A stretch of DNA of 64,000 nucleotides from an uncultured Flavobacteriales bacterium (GCA_913058295.1 CAJXRD010000006.1:1-64000); one strand, 5' to 3'; positions 48,920 through 59,486 are shown, counted from the first letter of the stretch. Made by a program: numbers and translations. The notes: generated by a model not told the origin, from the sequence alone.

Positions 48920-51025
48920 TTAACTTATATAGTTCCAAATATTTCGATACTTAGATAATTGAATATAAGTGCTTTTTATGGGAAGATTAACTGGTGATGA
49001 TAGTGAAGGGTCGCTTTTTAATAATTGTGAGGCATAACTTCTTGCTAGCTTTAAAATTTCGTGATCTTTAATAATATCTGCAATTCTAAGGTTTAAAACG
49101 CCACTTTGTTGTGTCCCCATAAGATCTCCAGGACCTCTAAGTCTAAGATCTACTTCTGCAATTTCAAAACCATCACTTGTTTTTACCATCGTTTTTAAGC
49201 GGGCTTGAGCATTTTCAGATAGTTTGTGACTGGTCATTAAAATACAAAAGCTTTGTTCAGCACCTCTACCAACGCGTCCACGCAATTGGTGTAATTGTGA
49301 AAGACCAAATCGTTCCGCACTTTCTATTACCATAACACTAGCATTTGGAATATTTACTCCAACTTCAATAACAGTTGTTGCAATCATGATCTGAGTTTCC
49401 CCTTTGATAAAACGATTCATTTCAAATTCTTTGTCTTTGGGTTTCATTTTTCCATGAACTATAGAAATTTGATAATTTGGTTTCTGAAATTCTCTAGAGA
49501 TACTTTCGTAGCCATCCATCAAATCTTTATAATCTAAAGCCTCAGATTCTTGAATTAATGGGTACACAATATAGACCTGTCTACCCTTTAAAATTTCATC
49601 TTTTAAAAAGCGAAAAACACGTAGTCTATTTGCATCAAATCTATGTACAGTTTTGATCTCTTTTCTACCTGGTGGAAGTTCGTCAATAATCGAAATATCT
49701 AGGTCTCCATAAACGCTCATAGCGAGGGTTCTTGGAATGGGTGTTGCAGTCATCACTAAAACGTGTGGAGGGAACTTATTTTTAAGCCATAATTTACTGC
49801 GTTGCGCAACTCCAAATCGATGTTGTTCGTCTATAATAGCAAGGCCTAAATTCTTGAATTTCACCTTATCTTCGAGCAGAGCATGAGTGCCAATTAGGAT
49901 GTCAATTTCGCCACTTTCTAGTTTTTCATGGATAATTCTTCTGTCTGAAGCTTTAGTTGAACCAGTTAGTATGTATGTACTGAGTTTTAGATTATTACAT
50001 AATTCTAATAAACTATTATAGTGCTGGACTGACAAAATTTCAGTCGGAGCCATTAAGCAAGTTTGAAAACCATTGTCAATAGCTATTAACATTGACATTA
50101 ACGCGACTATAGTTTTTCCAGAACCTACATCCCCTTGCAATAATCGATTCATTTGCGCTTTACTCCCTAAGTCGTTTCTAATTTCTTTGATAACTCGTTT
50201 TTGCGCATTGGTCAATTCGAAAGGTAAATGCTCTTTAAAAAAAGTATTAAAATACTCCCCTACTTTTGGAAATGGATAGCCTTTTATTTTTGATTTATGG
50301 AGATGATTTTTACGAATTAATTGTAGCTGAATGTAAAATAATTCTTCAAATTTTAGGCGGTATTCTGCCCTTGCTAAAAGGTCTTGATTTTGGGGAAAAT
50401 GAACATTTAAAAGAGCCTCTTTTTTGGAGCTTAATTTAAGGGTTTCTAAAAGGGGTTTTGAGAGGGTTTCTGTAATGTTATTTTTTGACTCTAAAAATAG
50501 TTGTTGCATCAAGGTATTTATAACTCGATTTGTAATTCCTCTTGCTGCTAATTTTTCTGTAGAAGGATAAACAGGTTGCATAACTGGACGTAAACTTTTT
50601 TCATAATCGCTTAACAATTCTATCTCTGGATGAGGCATTGAAAACAATCCATTAAACCAATTCGTCTTTCCGAAGATTACATAGGCTTCATTCAATTTTA
50701 AATTTTCTCGAATCCATTTATGACCACGAAACCAAATCAGTTCCATTTTTCCAGAATCATCTATAAAGCTTGCTACCAAACGTTTTCCCCTTTTTTGCTC
50801 AACGTTTTTAATATGAGTAATCTTGCCAATTATTTGTACTTCAGCATTAGTTTTTTGAAGTTGTGATATTTTGTAAAATTGAGTGCGATCTAAATATCGA
50901 TTTGGAAAAAGGTTAAGCAAATCTTGAAAAGTATGAATTCCTAACTCTTTTTTAAGTAAATCAGCCCTATTTGGGCCTACACCCTTAAGGTAGTCAATGG
51001 GAGTTTGAAAAAAAGCAGGAGTCAT
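48920..51025 (-). CDS. recG: ATP-dependent DNA helicase RecG
   Basis: LLQGDVGSGKTIVALMSML, IIDEQHRFGVAQR, ATPIPRTLAMSVYGDLD, QLRGRVGRG. Confidence 0.97.
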   Translation of the reverse strand: MTPAFFQTPIDYLKGVGPNRADLLKKELGIHTFQDLLNLFPNRYLDRTQFYKISQLQKTNAEVQIIGKITHIKNVEQKRGKRLVASFIDDSGKMELIWFRGHKWIRENLKLNEAYVIFGKTNWFNGLFSMPHPEIELLSDYEKSLRPVMQPVYPSTEKLAARGITNRVINTLMQQLFLESKNNITETLSKPLLETLKLSSKKEALLNVHFPQNQDLLARAEYRLKFEELFYIQLQLIRKNHLHKSKIKGYPFPKVGEYFNTFFKEHLPFELTNAQKRVIKEIRNDLGSKAQMNRLLQGDVGSGKTIVALMSMLIAIDNGFQTCLMAPTEILSVQHYNSLLELCNNLKLSTYILTGSTKASDRRIIHEKLESGEIDILIGTHALLEDKVKFKNLGLAIIDEQHRFGVAQRSKLWLKNKFPPHVLVMTATPIPRTLAMSVYGDLDISIIDELPPGRKEIKTVHRFDANRLRVFRFLKDEILKGRQVYIVYPLIQESEALDYKDLMDGYESISREFQKPNYQISIVHGKMKPKDKEFEMNRFIKGETQIMIATTVIEVGVNIPNASVMVIESAERFGLSQLHQLRGRVGRGAEQSFCILMTSHKLSENAQARLKTMVKTSDGFEIAEVDLRLRGPGDLMGTQQSGVLNLRIADIIKDHEILKLARSYASQLLKSDPSLSSPVNLPIKSTYIQLSKYRNIWNYIS

Positions 51026-51079
51026 TTATATTTATTTTTTTTTGAGTTAAGATTTTTATAAAAATAAATTACTAAATTA

Positions 51080-51087
51080 TATATTTG
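51080..51087 (+). promoter_or_regulatory. Possible -7 box TATATTTG
   Basis: TAnnTTTG match 36 nt before start codon; no clear -33 TTG. Confidence 0.35.
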
Positions 51088-51115
51088 TAGGGAAACATCC
51101 CCTAAAAAAAAACAA

Positions 51116-52696
51116 ATGAAAACATTTTACATGCTATTCCTTCTATTTTTTAGCCTAACTATTAATGCTAAAACTAACTTAAATAATACAATTCCAACTT
51201 TAACTACCCAGTTATCTGAGGAATATCCCTTAGAGATGCAAGAGTTAATAGCATACCAAATTTATATTAATGCTACTGTAGAGGATCCAGATACCATGGA
51301 GGAAGTTACATTAAATATTAATGGAGAAACTTTTAATGCTATAGAAAATAATGGGTACTATTATTATTTATGGACCCCTTCTTCTTTTGGAACACATGAA
51401 ATAATAATCACAGCAATAGCTGCCAGTGGTGATGAAACTTCACTTACCAGGAATATTGAAGTAACCAATGCGATTAGTTCGCAAACAGTAGAAACCTTGC
51501 AAGATGTTGTTATAGAGTTTAATGGAGATAATAGTAGATGGTATTATGGAACTTATACTTTACCTCAGTTTGTAGGTGCTTATGATTCAATTAATGCATT
51601 TTTAGAAGTTGAGTGTCCTGATGTAAATGGAGGTTGCGATGATTGGGATCGATGGGCACATATTGATGTGAAAGCCCCAGACGGAAATTGGATACAGCTT
51701 ATACGTTATATAACGCCTTATGGTGTTGGATGTAATCATGAGCTTGATGTAACAGATTATATGTCTTTATTACAAGGAGAAATAGAGTTTAGAGTATTCA
51801 TTGATACTTGGGGAACAGGAGGATGGCAATTAACTCTTAATTTAGATTATAATCAAGGTTCTCCAGAGTATAATTATAGTGGAGTAGTTGAGGTTTGGGA
51901 TGATGCTTATGATTTTGGAAACCCTGCTGATTTACAACCTGTAGAATCTTATACAGCCGATATTTCAGAATTAGTTGATGAATCTTATTTAAGGTTATCA
52001 AATACTGGGCATGGCTGGGGCGAAAATAATACAAGTAATGCTGCAGAATTTTTTAATGCATATCATTATATAGACATTAATGATACTGAAGTTTATACAC
52101 AACATTTATTTAATTTATGTAACCCTAACCCAGATAATTGTATTGATCAGCTAGGAACTTGGTTTTATAATAGAGCAGGTTGGTGTCCCGGAGCAATTTC
52201 GCCACCAGATATTTTTGACCTAACAAGTTATGCAGGTTCAAATTTTGATTTGGACTACCGTTTTCACCCTACCTATCAAGATTTTTGCCATCCAAATAAT
52301 TCAGAATGTGTGTCAGGTGCAACTTGCCCTGATTGTAACGATGGGTATAATCCAGTATATTTTGTAGATGGACATATTATTAATAAAAGTGATAACCCTA
52401 TAGTTTATGGAAATATTTTAGGAACTGAAGTCATTAATAACGATGAAGTGTACGATATTTCTGTATATCCAAATCCTTCTAATGGAGAATTTTCGATTTT
52501 TACTAAAAACCTTGAAGGTAAAACCAGATTAAGTGTTCATACTATAGAGGGAAGACAAGTAAAGGTTTATTATTTTAATTCAAATGAAGAATTAACAAAT
52601 TATAAGTTTAACCTTAAAGGTTTATCAAGTGGGATATACTTTATAAATTTAGAAAATGCTTATGGCACTGGTGCTAAAAAAATTATTTTAGACTAG
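51116..52696 (+). CDS. PNGase F-like domain secreted protein with T9SS sorting domain
   Basis: LEVECPDVNGGCDDWDRWAHIDVKAPDGNWIQLIRYITPYGVGC...LDVTDYMSLLQGEIEFRVFIDTW resembles peptide-N-glycosidase F; C-terminal VYPNPSNGEFSI...LSSGIYFINLENAYGTGAKKIILD. Confidence 0.78.
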   Translation: MKTFYMLFLLFFSLTINAKTNLNNTIPTLTTQLSEEYPLEMQELIAYQIYINATVEDPDTMEEVTLNINGETFNAIENNGYYYYLWTPSSFGTHEIIITAIAASGDETSLTRNIEVTNAISSQTVETLQDVVIEFNGDNSRWYYGTYTLPQFVGAYDSINAFLEVECPDVNGGCDDWDRWAHIDVKAPDGNWIQLIRYITPYGVGCNHELDVTDYMSLLQGEIEFRVFIDTWGTGGWQLTLNLDYNQGSPEYNYSGVVEVWDDAYDFGNPADLQPVESYTADISELVDESYLRLSNTGHGWGENNTSNAAEFFNAYHYIDINDTEVYTQHLFNLCNPNPDNCIDQLGTWFYNRAGWCPGAISPPDIFDLTSYAGSNFDLDYRFHPTYQDFCHPNNSECVSGATCPDCNDGYNPVYFVDGHIINKSDNPIVYGNILGTEVINNDEVYDISVYPNPSNGEFSIFTKNLEGKTRLSVHTIEGRQVKVYYFNSNEELTNYKFNLKGLSSGIYFINLENAYGTGAKKIILD

Positions 52697-52716
52697 ACAT
52701 TCTACATATTACATTT

Positions 52717-52754
52717 TAAAAAGGCTATTTTTGAGTATCGGAAATAGCCTTTTT
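52717..52754 (+). terminator. Rho-independent terminator
   Basis: aaaaaggctatttttgagtatcggaaatagccttttt. Confidence 0.8.
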
Positions 52755-52787
52755 CATTTTAACATTTTCATTTTTACAAGTCATAAG

Positions 52788-54872
52788 ATGAAATTATTTG
52801 ATTTTAATATTAAATATTTATGTTTAATTCAATTATTATTAATTGGGTTTTGTGGCATTGCGCAACAAACTGAAATCGTTGATTTTATTAAAACGGATGC
52901 AACTATAGAGCCAATAATTTTAGAAAAAAAGGTTCTTGGTAAGGCTTCTTATACTTTTAAAGTATTAAAAAAATGTGATTCTATATTTTTGGATGGAGTT
53001 GGTATTATTCTTTTAAAAGTAAATTCAAAAAATAGTATTTCTATTTCTTCTGCAAATAAAAAAATCTGGTTGGTTTCAAATTTTAAAGCCAATAAAACGT
53101 ATACCGTTTCCTTTGATTATGAAGCTAGACCAAAGAAGGCATTATATTTTACAGGAGATCAGATTTGGACACAAGGACAAGGAAAATACACATCACATTG
53201 GCTGCCTAGTTTAGACGATATGAATGATAAAATGGAGTTTAACCTTACTATAAATGTTCCAAAGCAAAAAACGGTTATTGCCAATGGTAAATTGCTAAAT
53301 ACAATCGAAAAAGGGGATCTTAATTCCTGGGAGTTTGGAATGGATAGCCCAATGTCAAGTTATTTAGTTGCTTTTGCAGTTGGCGATTTTGAAAAGAAAG
53401 ATTTCATTTCAGCTTCAGGGGTACCAATAGAGTTATATATTAATTCAAAAGATATTGAAAAGATAGAGCCTACTTATCGTAATACGGATATTATTTTCGA
53501 TTTTTTAGAGAAGGAAATAGGAGTTCCATATCCTTGGCAAAATTACAAACAAGTTCCAGTAAGAGATTTTTTATACGCAGGAATGGAGAATACTACAGCA
53601 ACTTTCTTTTCAGAAGCATTTGTTGTTGATTCTATAGGTTATGAAGATCGAAACTATATTAATGTAAATGCGCATGAGTTAGCACATCAATGGTTTGGTA
53701 ACTTAGTTACCGAAACGGAAGGACTTCATCATTGGTTGCATGAGGGCTTTGCCACCTATTATGCACATTTAGCCGAGCGTGAAATTTTTGGAGAAGACTA
53801 TTATTACTGGAAATTATTTCAGTCTGCTGAACAGTTAAATTCACTAAGTAATGAAGGAAAAGGGGAGTCCCTAGTAAACTCCAAGGCTAGTTCATTAACA
53901 TTTTATGAAAAGGGCGCTTGGGCATTGCATATATTAAGTGAAATAGTAGGGGAGAGTAAATTTAAAAAAGCAATAAAAAATTACCTGGAAAGATATCAGT
54001 ATAGAAACGTCACTACCGATGACTTTATTTATGAAGTAGAATTAGTTTATGGAAAAGAATTAACAGATTTTAGAAGGGATTGGCTTCAGCAAAGTGCTTT
54101 TAAATCGGAACAAGCTTTTAATTCACTTATGAAATCTCCATTTATGAAGGAGTATTTTGAAACTTCAGCTTTACTAGAAACACCACTTACGCTAAAGGTT
54201 AAGGAATTGGAAAAGGCACTTACTTTTCCAAACGATTTTTTAGGACAAGAGGCAGTACATCAATTGGAGGGAGAGCCTTTATTGCTTTCGATACCTTTAT
54301 ATAAAAAAGCTTTTCTAAGCAATAATTTGTATGTGAGGCAAGCCATAGCATTAACTCTTACCAAAGTCCCAAAAGAATTAAAGACAGAATATGAGACTTT
54401 GTTAAATGACAAGTCTTATGTTACTCAAGAATTAGCGATGGGTAATTTGTGGGTTTCGTTTCCAGATGAAAAAATTGAGTATTTGGATCTCATGAAAAAT
54501 GCTCAAGGTTTTCAAGATAAAAATATTCGTCAGTTTTGGTTATTTTTGGCTTTGCTTACTGAAAATTATGAACCCTCTAAAAGACCTGAATTCATTGAAG
54601 AGTTAAAACAATATACTTCTCCAGTATATGGGCATAATATTCGTGAGATAGCCTTGGAATACATTAGCTATTTAGATATATGGGATCCAACCACCTTATT
54701 AAACTTATTGGATGCAAGCCAACATCATTATTGGCGTTTTCAAAAGTCGTCAAGGGCTATTTTAAAGGGGGTTTTAGAAAATGACAAGTATCGCAACCAA
54801 TTTATTATGTTGGGAAAGGAGATGGAGCCAAGATCACTTAATTTTTTAAATAGAATGCTTAATGAATATTGA
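52788..54872 (+). CDS. M1 family metallopeptidase (aminopeptidase)
   Basis: HELAHQWFGNLVTETEGLHHWLHEGFATYYAHL, AGMENTTATFF; start at Met20 because the upstream called start lies in a terminator hairpin. Confidence 0.92.
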   Translation: MKLFDFNIKYLCLIQLLLIGFCGIAQQTEIVDFIKTDATIEPIILEKKVLGKASYTFKVLKKCDSIFLDGVGIILLKVNSKNSISISSANKKIWLVSNFKANKTYTVSFDYEARPKKALYFTGDQIWTQGQGKYTSHWLPSLDDMNDKMEFNLTINVPKQKTVIANGKLLNTIEKGDLNSWEFGMDSPMSSYLVAFAVGDFEKKDFISASGVPIELYINSKDIEKIEPTYRNTDIIFDFLEKEIGVPYPWQNYKQVPVRDFLYAGMENTTATFFSEAFVVDSIGYEDRNYINVNAHELAHQWFGNLVTETEGLHHWLHEGFATYYAHLAEREIFGEDYYYWKLFQSAEQLNSLSNEGKGESLVNSKASSLTFYEKGAWALHILSEIVGESKFKKAIKNYLERYQYRNVTTDDFIYEVELVYGKELTDFRRDWLQQSAFKSEQAFNSLMKSPFMKEYFETSALLETPLTLKVKELEKALTFPNDFLGQEAVHQLEGEPLLLSIPLYKKAFLSNNLYVRQAIALTLTKVPKELKTEYETLLNDKSYVTQELAMGNLWVSFPDEKIEYLDLMKNAQGFQDKNIRQFWLFLALLTENYEPSKRPEFIEELKQYTSPVYGHNIREIALEYISYLDIWDPTTLLNLLDASQHHYWRFQKSSRAILKGVLENDKYRNQFIMLGKEMEPRSLNFLNRMLNEY

Positions 54873-54917
54873 GATTTTAAGGCTAAGGTTTATAATTAAA
54901 TCTCAATTGCCTATTAT

Positions 54918-55823
54918 ATGAGAGCTCTTGTTATTTCGGGTGGTGGTAGTAAAGGGGCATTTGCAGGTGGTGTTGCTCAATATTTAATAGATGAACTAAA
55001 ACACAATTACGACCTTTTTGTAGGGACCTCTACTGGTAGCTTGCTTATTAGTCATTTGGCATTAAATAAAACGCAAAAAATAAAAGACATTTATACTTCA
55101 GTAAACCAAGAAAGTATATTTAGTAATTGTCCATTTACCATTAAAAAAGAGAAGCATGGCCAAACAGAAATTGGAATCAATCATTTTAATGTTCTAAAAA
55201 ACATATTAGGGGGTAAAAAAACCTTTGGGGAAAGTAATAACCTCCGAAAACTAATTTCGGAAGCACTTTCTATTGAAGAGTTTGAATTATTAAAAAAAAG
55301 CGTTAAAGAAATTGTAGTCACTGTTTCAAACCTATCATTAAACCAAGTAGAGTATAAATCCATTAACGATTTTGAATATGAGGATTTTTGCGACTGGATT
55401 TGGATCTCTTGTAATTATACTCCTTTTATGAGTTTGGTGAAAAAGGAAGGTTGCGAATATGCAGATGGAGGCTTCGGAAGTATGGTGCCAATAGAAGAAG
55501 CTATAAAGAGAGGGGCAACAACAGTAGATGTTATTGTTTTAGAAACAGAAGTAGCTCATTTAAATAGAATGCCTTCAAGAAATGTGTTTTCTCTAATAAC
55601 AAATATGCATTCATATATGGCAGATAGAATAGAAAAGCAAAATATTCGTATCGGAAAGTTTGTAGCTACACACAATGAAGTAATTATTAATCTCTATTAT
55701 ACTCCTACAGTATTAACGACCAATTCGCTTATATTTAATAATAGTAAAATGCATCTTTGGTGGGAAAGTGGTTTTGAATTTGCAAAAAGAAAGAATATTG
55801 ATTTGAATGAAATTAAAGAATAA
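54918..55823 (+). CDS. Patatin-like phospholipase family protein
   Basis: ALVISGGGSKGAFAGG oxyanion hole, VGTSTGSLLI (GxSxG), DGGFGSMVP (DGG). Confidence 0.9.
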   Translation: MRALVISGGGSKGAFAGGVAQYLIDELKHNYDLFVGTSTGSLLISHLALNKTQKIKDIYTSVNQESIFSNCPFTIKKEKHGQTEIGINHFNVLKNILGGKKTFGESNNLRKLISEALSIEEFELLKKSVKEIVVTVSNLSLNQVEYKSINDFEYEDFCDWIWISCNYTPFMSLVKKEGCEYADGGFGSMVPIEEAIKRGATTVDVIVLETEVAHLNRMPSRNVFSLITNMHSYMADRIEKQNIRIGKFVATHNEVIINLYYTPTVLTTNSLIFNNSKMHLWWESGFEFAKRKNIDLNEIKE

Positions 55824-55848
55824 AGCTTCCATTAAAATCATACACTTT

Positions 55849-56373
55849 TTAAAATATTTCTGAAACTTCTTTTTTCAAATACATTAAGGCTTTATGTGAA
55901 GGTGTTACTTCGCCCATAAAATGGTTTAATAAAGTTTCGCGTAATTTGTCTGAACTATCCACTTTTTCACTCATTGCAGACTGTCTGATCAATTGTGTCG
56001 TTGCGTTTTTTGCAGCCATTATAATATTCCAACACTCTGGACTCACATAAATTTGTTGTACAAGATTATGCTCATATTCATTATCAATATTCTGAATAAG
56101 TAAAGTTTCATATTTCTGAAGTTCATCAGAATAAGGTTTTACTCGAATCAATAATTTATTAGGATCTATTCTTTCTAAAAACAAGGTTAAACGTTCATAG
56201 GCTTGTAGCCTTATTGGGATAGTGCTTTTTTGAGCATCTTTTTGTAGGAGATACCTTCTACGGCCTTCTTCATTAGCGGTATGACCCTTAAAAAAAAAGT
56301 AAGCAATTAGGCCTACTACTATTGCAGGTAATAAATAGGCTACATAATTTAAAACTTGACTTACATCTTCCAT
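55849..56373 (-). CDS. Hypothetical single-TM protein (DUF7935-like)
   Basis: N-terminal TM LNYVAYLLPAIVVGLIAYFFFKG; helical remainder. Confidence 0.6.
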   Translation of the reverse strand: MEDVSQVLNYVAYLLPAIVVGLIAYFFFKGHTANEEGRRRYLLQKDAQKSTIPIRLQAYERLTLFLERIDPNKLLIRVKPYSDELQKYETLLIQNIDNEYEHNLVQQIYVSPECWNIIMAAKNATTQLIRQSAMSEKVDSSDKLRETLLNHFMGEVTPSHKALMYLKKEVSEIF

Positions 56374-56469
56374 AATAAAAATATTTTAAAAGCAAACTTA
56401 GTTTGTTTCTAATTATTGTACAAGATTAGAATCAATCAATTCCTATACATTTTAAAAATATTATATTAT

Positions 56470-58026
56470 CTATTTATGGTTTCCTCCTAAGAAGCTACAA
56501 TCCTTCAGCTCTTGCATTGTATTATAGGGGATTGTAGTTTTATGATACATATAAGTTCTGTCCAATTCTTTGGAAAGATGATGGTCATCAACATTCATTT
56601 CAATATCATCCATTTTAAATTGACAAGGGTGTTCGTAACCAGCCGCGTGTGTTATTTCCAACAATTCTTTTCTGAAAGTTTTAAAATATTGAGCTAAGCG
56701 TTCCGATTTTAATGGGATATTAATCCCATTTTGAAGCCATTTGCTTTGCGTTGCCACACCACTTGGGCAACGGTTGGTATGACAAACTTGAGCTTGAATA
56801 CAGCCTATACTCATCATTGCTTCTCGTGCTACATTAATACAGTCAGCTCCCATTGCAAATGCCATTGCTGCTTTCGCAGGAAAACCTAATTTTCCGCTTC
56901 CAATAAAAACGATTCTGTCTGTAATTCCTCTTTTCTGAAATACTTTATATAAATCACTAAAGGCATATACCCAGGGTAAAGAAACATGGTCTGCAAAACT
57001 AGGGGGTGCTGCACCAGTTCCTCCTTCACCTCCATCTACAGAAATAAAATCTGGGCCCTTACCAGTTTCCTTCATAATATCTGCTAGTTCTCTCCATTGC
57101 TCTAATTTTCCAATAGCACCTTTTACACCTATCGGTAATCCTGTTTTATCAGCCATTAACTCAATAAAGTCAACCAGTTCAGTAACGTTCGAAAATACAG
57201 TGTGATTAGGAGGAGACAGTACATCTTTTCCAATTGTAACTCCTCTTATTTCTGCAATTTCTTTAGTGATTTTTGCTCCTGGTAGAACTCCACCTTTACC
57301 TGGTTTTGCGCCCTGTGAAAGTTTTATTTCGATAGCTCTTACAAAAGGGTTGTCTTTTACTAATTTTTCTAATTCACTCATAGAAAAATTCCCTTCTGAA
57401 TCTCTTACGCCAAAGTATCCTGTTCCAATTTGGAAGACAACATCTCCGCCATTGCTATGATAAGGGGATAAGCCTCCCTCACCAGTATTATGGTATGCTC
57501 CTGCGATTTCAACACCTTTGTTTAAAGATTCTATAGCTTTTGCAGATAAAGAGCCAAAACTCATTGCAGATACGTTTATTATAGAAGCAGGGCGAAAGGG
57601 CTTTCTTCTTTTGTGAAAAGTTCCCATTACCTTAGCACAGGGTAAAAATGTTTTGTCCACTGAATTTGGATGCTCTTTGCCAATTTTGAATGGCATCATG
57701 GCATTATTTATAAATATGTGTTGATGGGCATAAATATCTCTATCGGTTCCGAAGCCCTCATAATTATTTTCATGTTTTGCAGAAGCATAAATCCAACTTC
57801 GTTCAATACGATTAAATGGTAATTCCTCTCTATTATTAGCAACTAAATACTGCCTTAACTCTGGACCAATTTTCTCAAGAAGAAACCGAAAATGACCTAA
57901 AATAGGGAAGTTATGGCTAATACTGTGTTTTGCTTGTATAATGTCTCTTATCGCCAATAACACGAAGCCAATAATTATCCAACCCCACCATGGGATTAAG
58001 CCAATAATTTCTATAATTGAATCCAT
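56470..58026 (-). CDS. FMN-binding glutamate synthase family protein
   Basis: N-terminal TM; MSFGSLSAKAIESLNKG, GEGGLSPYHSNGGDVVFQIGTGYFGV, EIKLSQGAKPGKGGVLPG, DGGEGGTGAAPPSF, QVCHTNRCPSGVATQ. Confidence 0.92.
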   Translation of the reverse strand: MDSIIEIIGLIPWWGWIIIGFVLLAIRDIIQAKHSISHNFPILGHFRFLLEKIGPELRQYLVANNREELPFNRIERSWIYASAKHENNYEGFGTDRDIYAHQHIFINNAMMPFKIGKEHPNSVDKTFLPCAKVMGTFHKRRKPFRPASIINVSAMSFGSLSAKAIESLNKGVEIAGAYHNTGEGGLSPYHSNGGDVVFQIGTGYFGVRDSEGNFSMSELEKLVKDNPFVRAIEIKLSQGAKPGKGGVLPGAKITKEIAEIRGVTIGKDVLSPPNHTVFSNVTELVDFIELMADKTGLPIGVKGAIGKLEQWRELADIMKETGKGPDFISVDGGEGGTGAAPPSFADHVSLPWVYAFSDLYKVFQKRGITDRIVFIGSGKLGFPAKAAMAFAMGADCINVAREAMMSIGCIQAQVCHTNRCPSGVATQSKWLQNGINIPLKSERLAQYFKTFRKELLEITHAAGYEHPCQFKMDDIEMNVDDHHLSKELDRTYMYHKTTIPYNTMQELKDCSFLGGNHK

Positions 58027-58049
58027 AAATATTTGTTTTTTAATTCTAT

Positions 58050-59333
58050 TTATTTTGCATTTAAATAATCTATGGTCAACATACAAAATGTTTTTACTCC
58101 TAAAAGCATACTGCTATCATCTATCATGAAATCTGGAGTATGGTGTGGAAAGGATTCTGTATTACCAGGAGTCATTCCTCCTAAAAAGAAATACAAACCC
58201 GGTACGACTTCTTGGTAATAAGAGAAATCTTCTCCGCCTGTAGTAGCTTTAACTAATTTCACGTTTTCCTTTCCAGCAGCAGCTTCCAAACTAGGCAACA
58301 TTTGTTGTGTTAAATCTAAATCATTAAAAGTTATTACCGTATTACTCTGCCATTCTATTGTTGCTGTTCCTCCATAGGCTTTTGCAATATCTCTAGCCAT
58401 TTCGTTCATGCGGCGCATAATTAATTCTCTCATATCTGGGTCAAGAGTTCTTACGGTACCAATCATCTCAGCGCTTTCTGGAATAATATTAAATCGGACA
58501 CCACTAGTTATTTTTCCAACTGTAATTACAGCTGCTTCATTTGTTAAGTTAGATTCCCGACTGATAATACTTTGAAAACCATCGATAATTTTAGCAGAAA
58601 TATAAATGGGATCTACGCCACCCCAAGGTCTAGAACCGTGTGTTTGTTTTCCTTTTACATTTACCACAAATCGTTCTACAGCAGCCATAGTTCCACCCGG
58701 TTTATAGGATATGGTGCCTACTGGAGAACCGGATCCAATATGTAAGCCGAAAATAGCGTCTACTTTTGGATTTTCTAAAACTCCTTCTTTTATCATTAAT
58801 GAAGCTCCTGCCTCTTCTCCTGGAGGTGGTCCCTCTTCAGCGGGTTGAAATATAAACTTTACAGTTCCATGAATTAGGTTTTTATGTTTAGATAGAACTT
58901 CTGCAACACCCATTAAAATAGAAATATGAGTATCATGACCGCAAGCATGCATGACTCCAGTTTCTTGCCCTAAAAATGTAGTAGTAACATTGCTTTTAAA
59001 AGGCAAATCATTTCTTTCGGTTACAGGCAACGCATCTATGTCTGCTCTTAAAGCAATTACCTTTCCAGGATAATCTCCTTTTAATATTCCAACAACACCA
59101 GTGTGAGCTACTTTTTCTGTCACTTCAAATCCGAGGCCTTTTAGGTGTTCCGTTATTTTTTCAGCTGTGTTAAACTCTCGATTAGATAGTTCTGGGTTTT
59201 CGTGAAAATAATGCCTCCATTCGATGACTTTTTCTTCTATAAGATTGACATCGCTTAATAATTCACTGTCCAATTGAGCAAATAAAGTGGTAGAACTTAT
59301 AATTAACAGAAAAAATAAATAGGGTAGTTTCAT
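58050..59333 (-). CDS. M20D family amidohydrolase (secreted)
   Basis: IALRADIDALPVTE, MHACGHDTHISILMGVAEVL, GEEAGASLMIKEG; signal peptide. Confidence 0.93.
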   Translation of the reverse strand: MKLPYLFFLLIISSTTLFAQLDSELLSDVNLIEEKVIEWRHYFHENPELSNREFNTAEKITEHLKGLGFEVTEKVAHTGVVGILKGDYPGKVIALRADIDALPVTERNDLPFKSNVTTTFLGQETGVMHACGHDTHISILMGVAEVLSKHKNLIHGTVKFIFQPAEEGPPPGEEAGASLMIKEGVLENPKVDAIFGLHIGSGSPVGTISYKPGGTMAAVERFVVNVKGKQTHGSRPWGGVDPIYISAKIIDGFQSIISRESNLTNEAAVITVGKITSGVRFNIIPESAEMIGTVRTLDPDMRELIMRRMNEMARDIAKAYGGTATIEWQSNTVITFNDLDLTQQMLPSLEAAAGKENVKLVKATTGGEDFSYYQEVVPGLYFFLGGMTPGNTESFPHHTPDFMIDDSSMLLGVKTFCMLTIDYLNAK

Positions 59334-59486
59334 AAGATGGTTTTTTAAATTCAGCTAAAGATATTTAATTTTTTAATAAAAATGAATTGTTTTAATCTGT
59401 TTATAAATAGTATGAAAAGCAGATTATTCTTCTTCGTATTTTCTGTAATTTCACAGCTTAATTTTCAGAAGAAAATACCTTAAAAA

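Noticed and set aside
52731-52787. N-terminal extension of the M1 peptidase ORF
   Set aside because: Begins inside the terminator hairpin 52717-52754; MKLFDFN start at 52788 followed by a signal-peptide-like segment is more plausible
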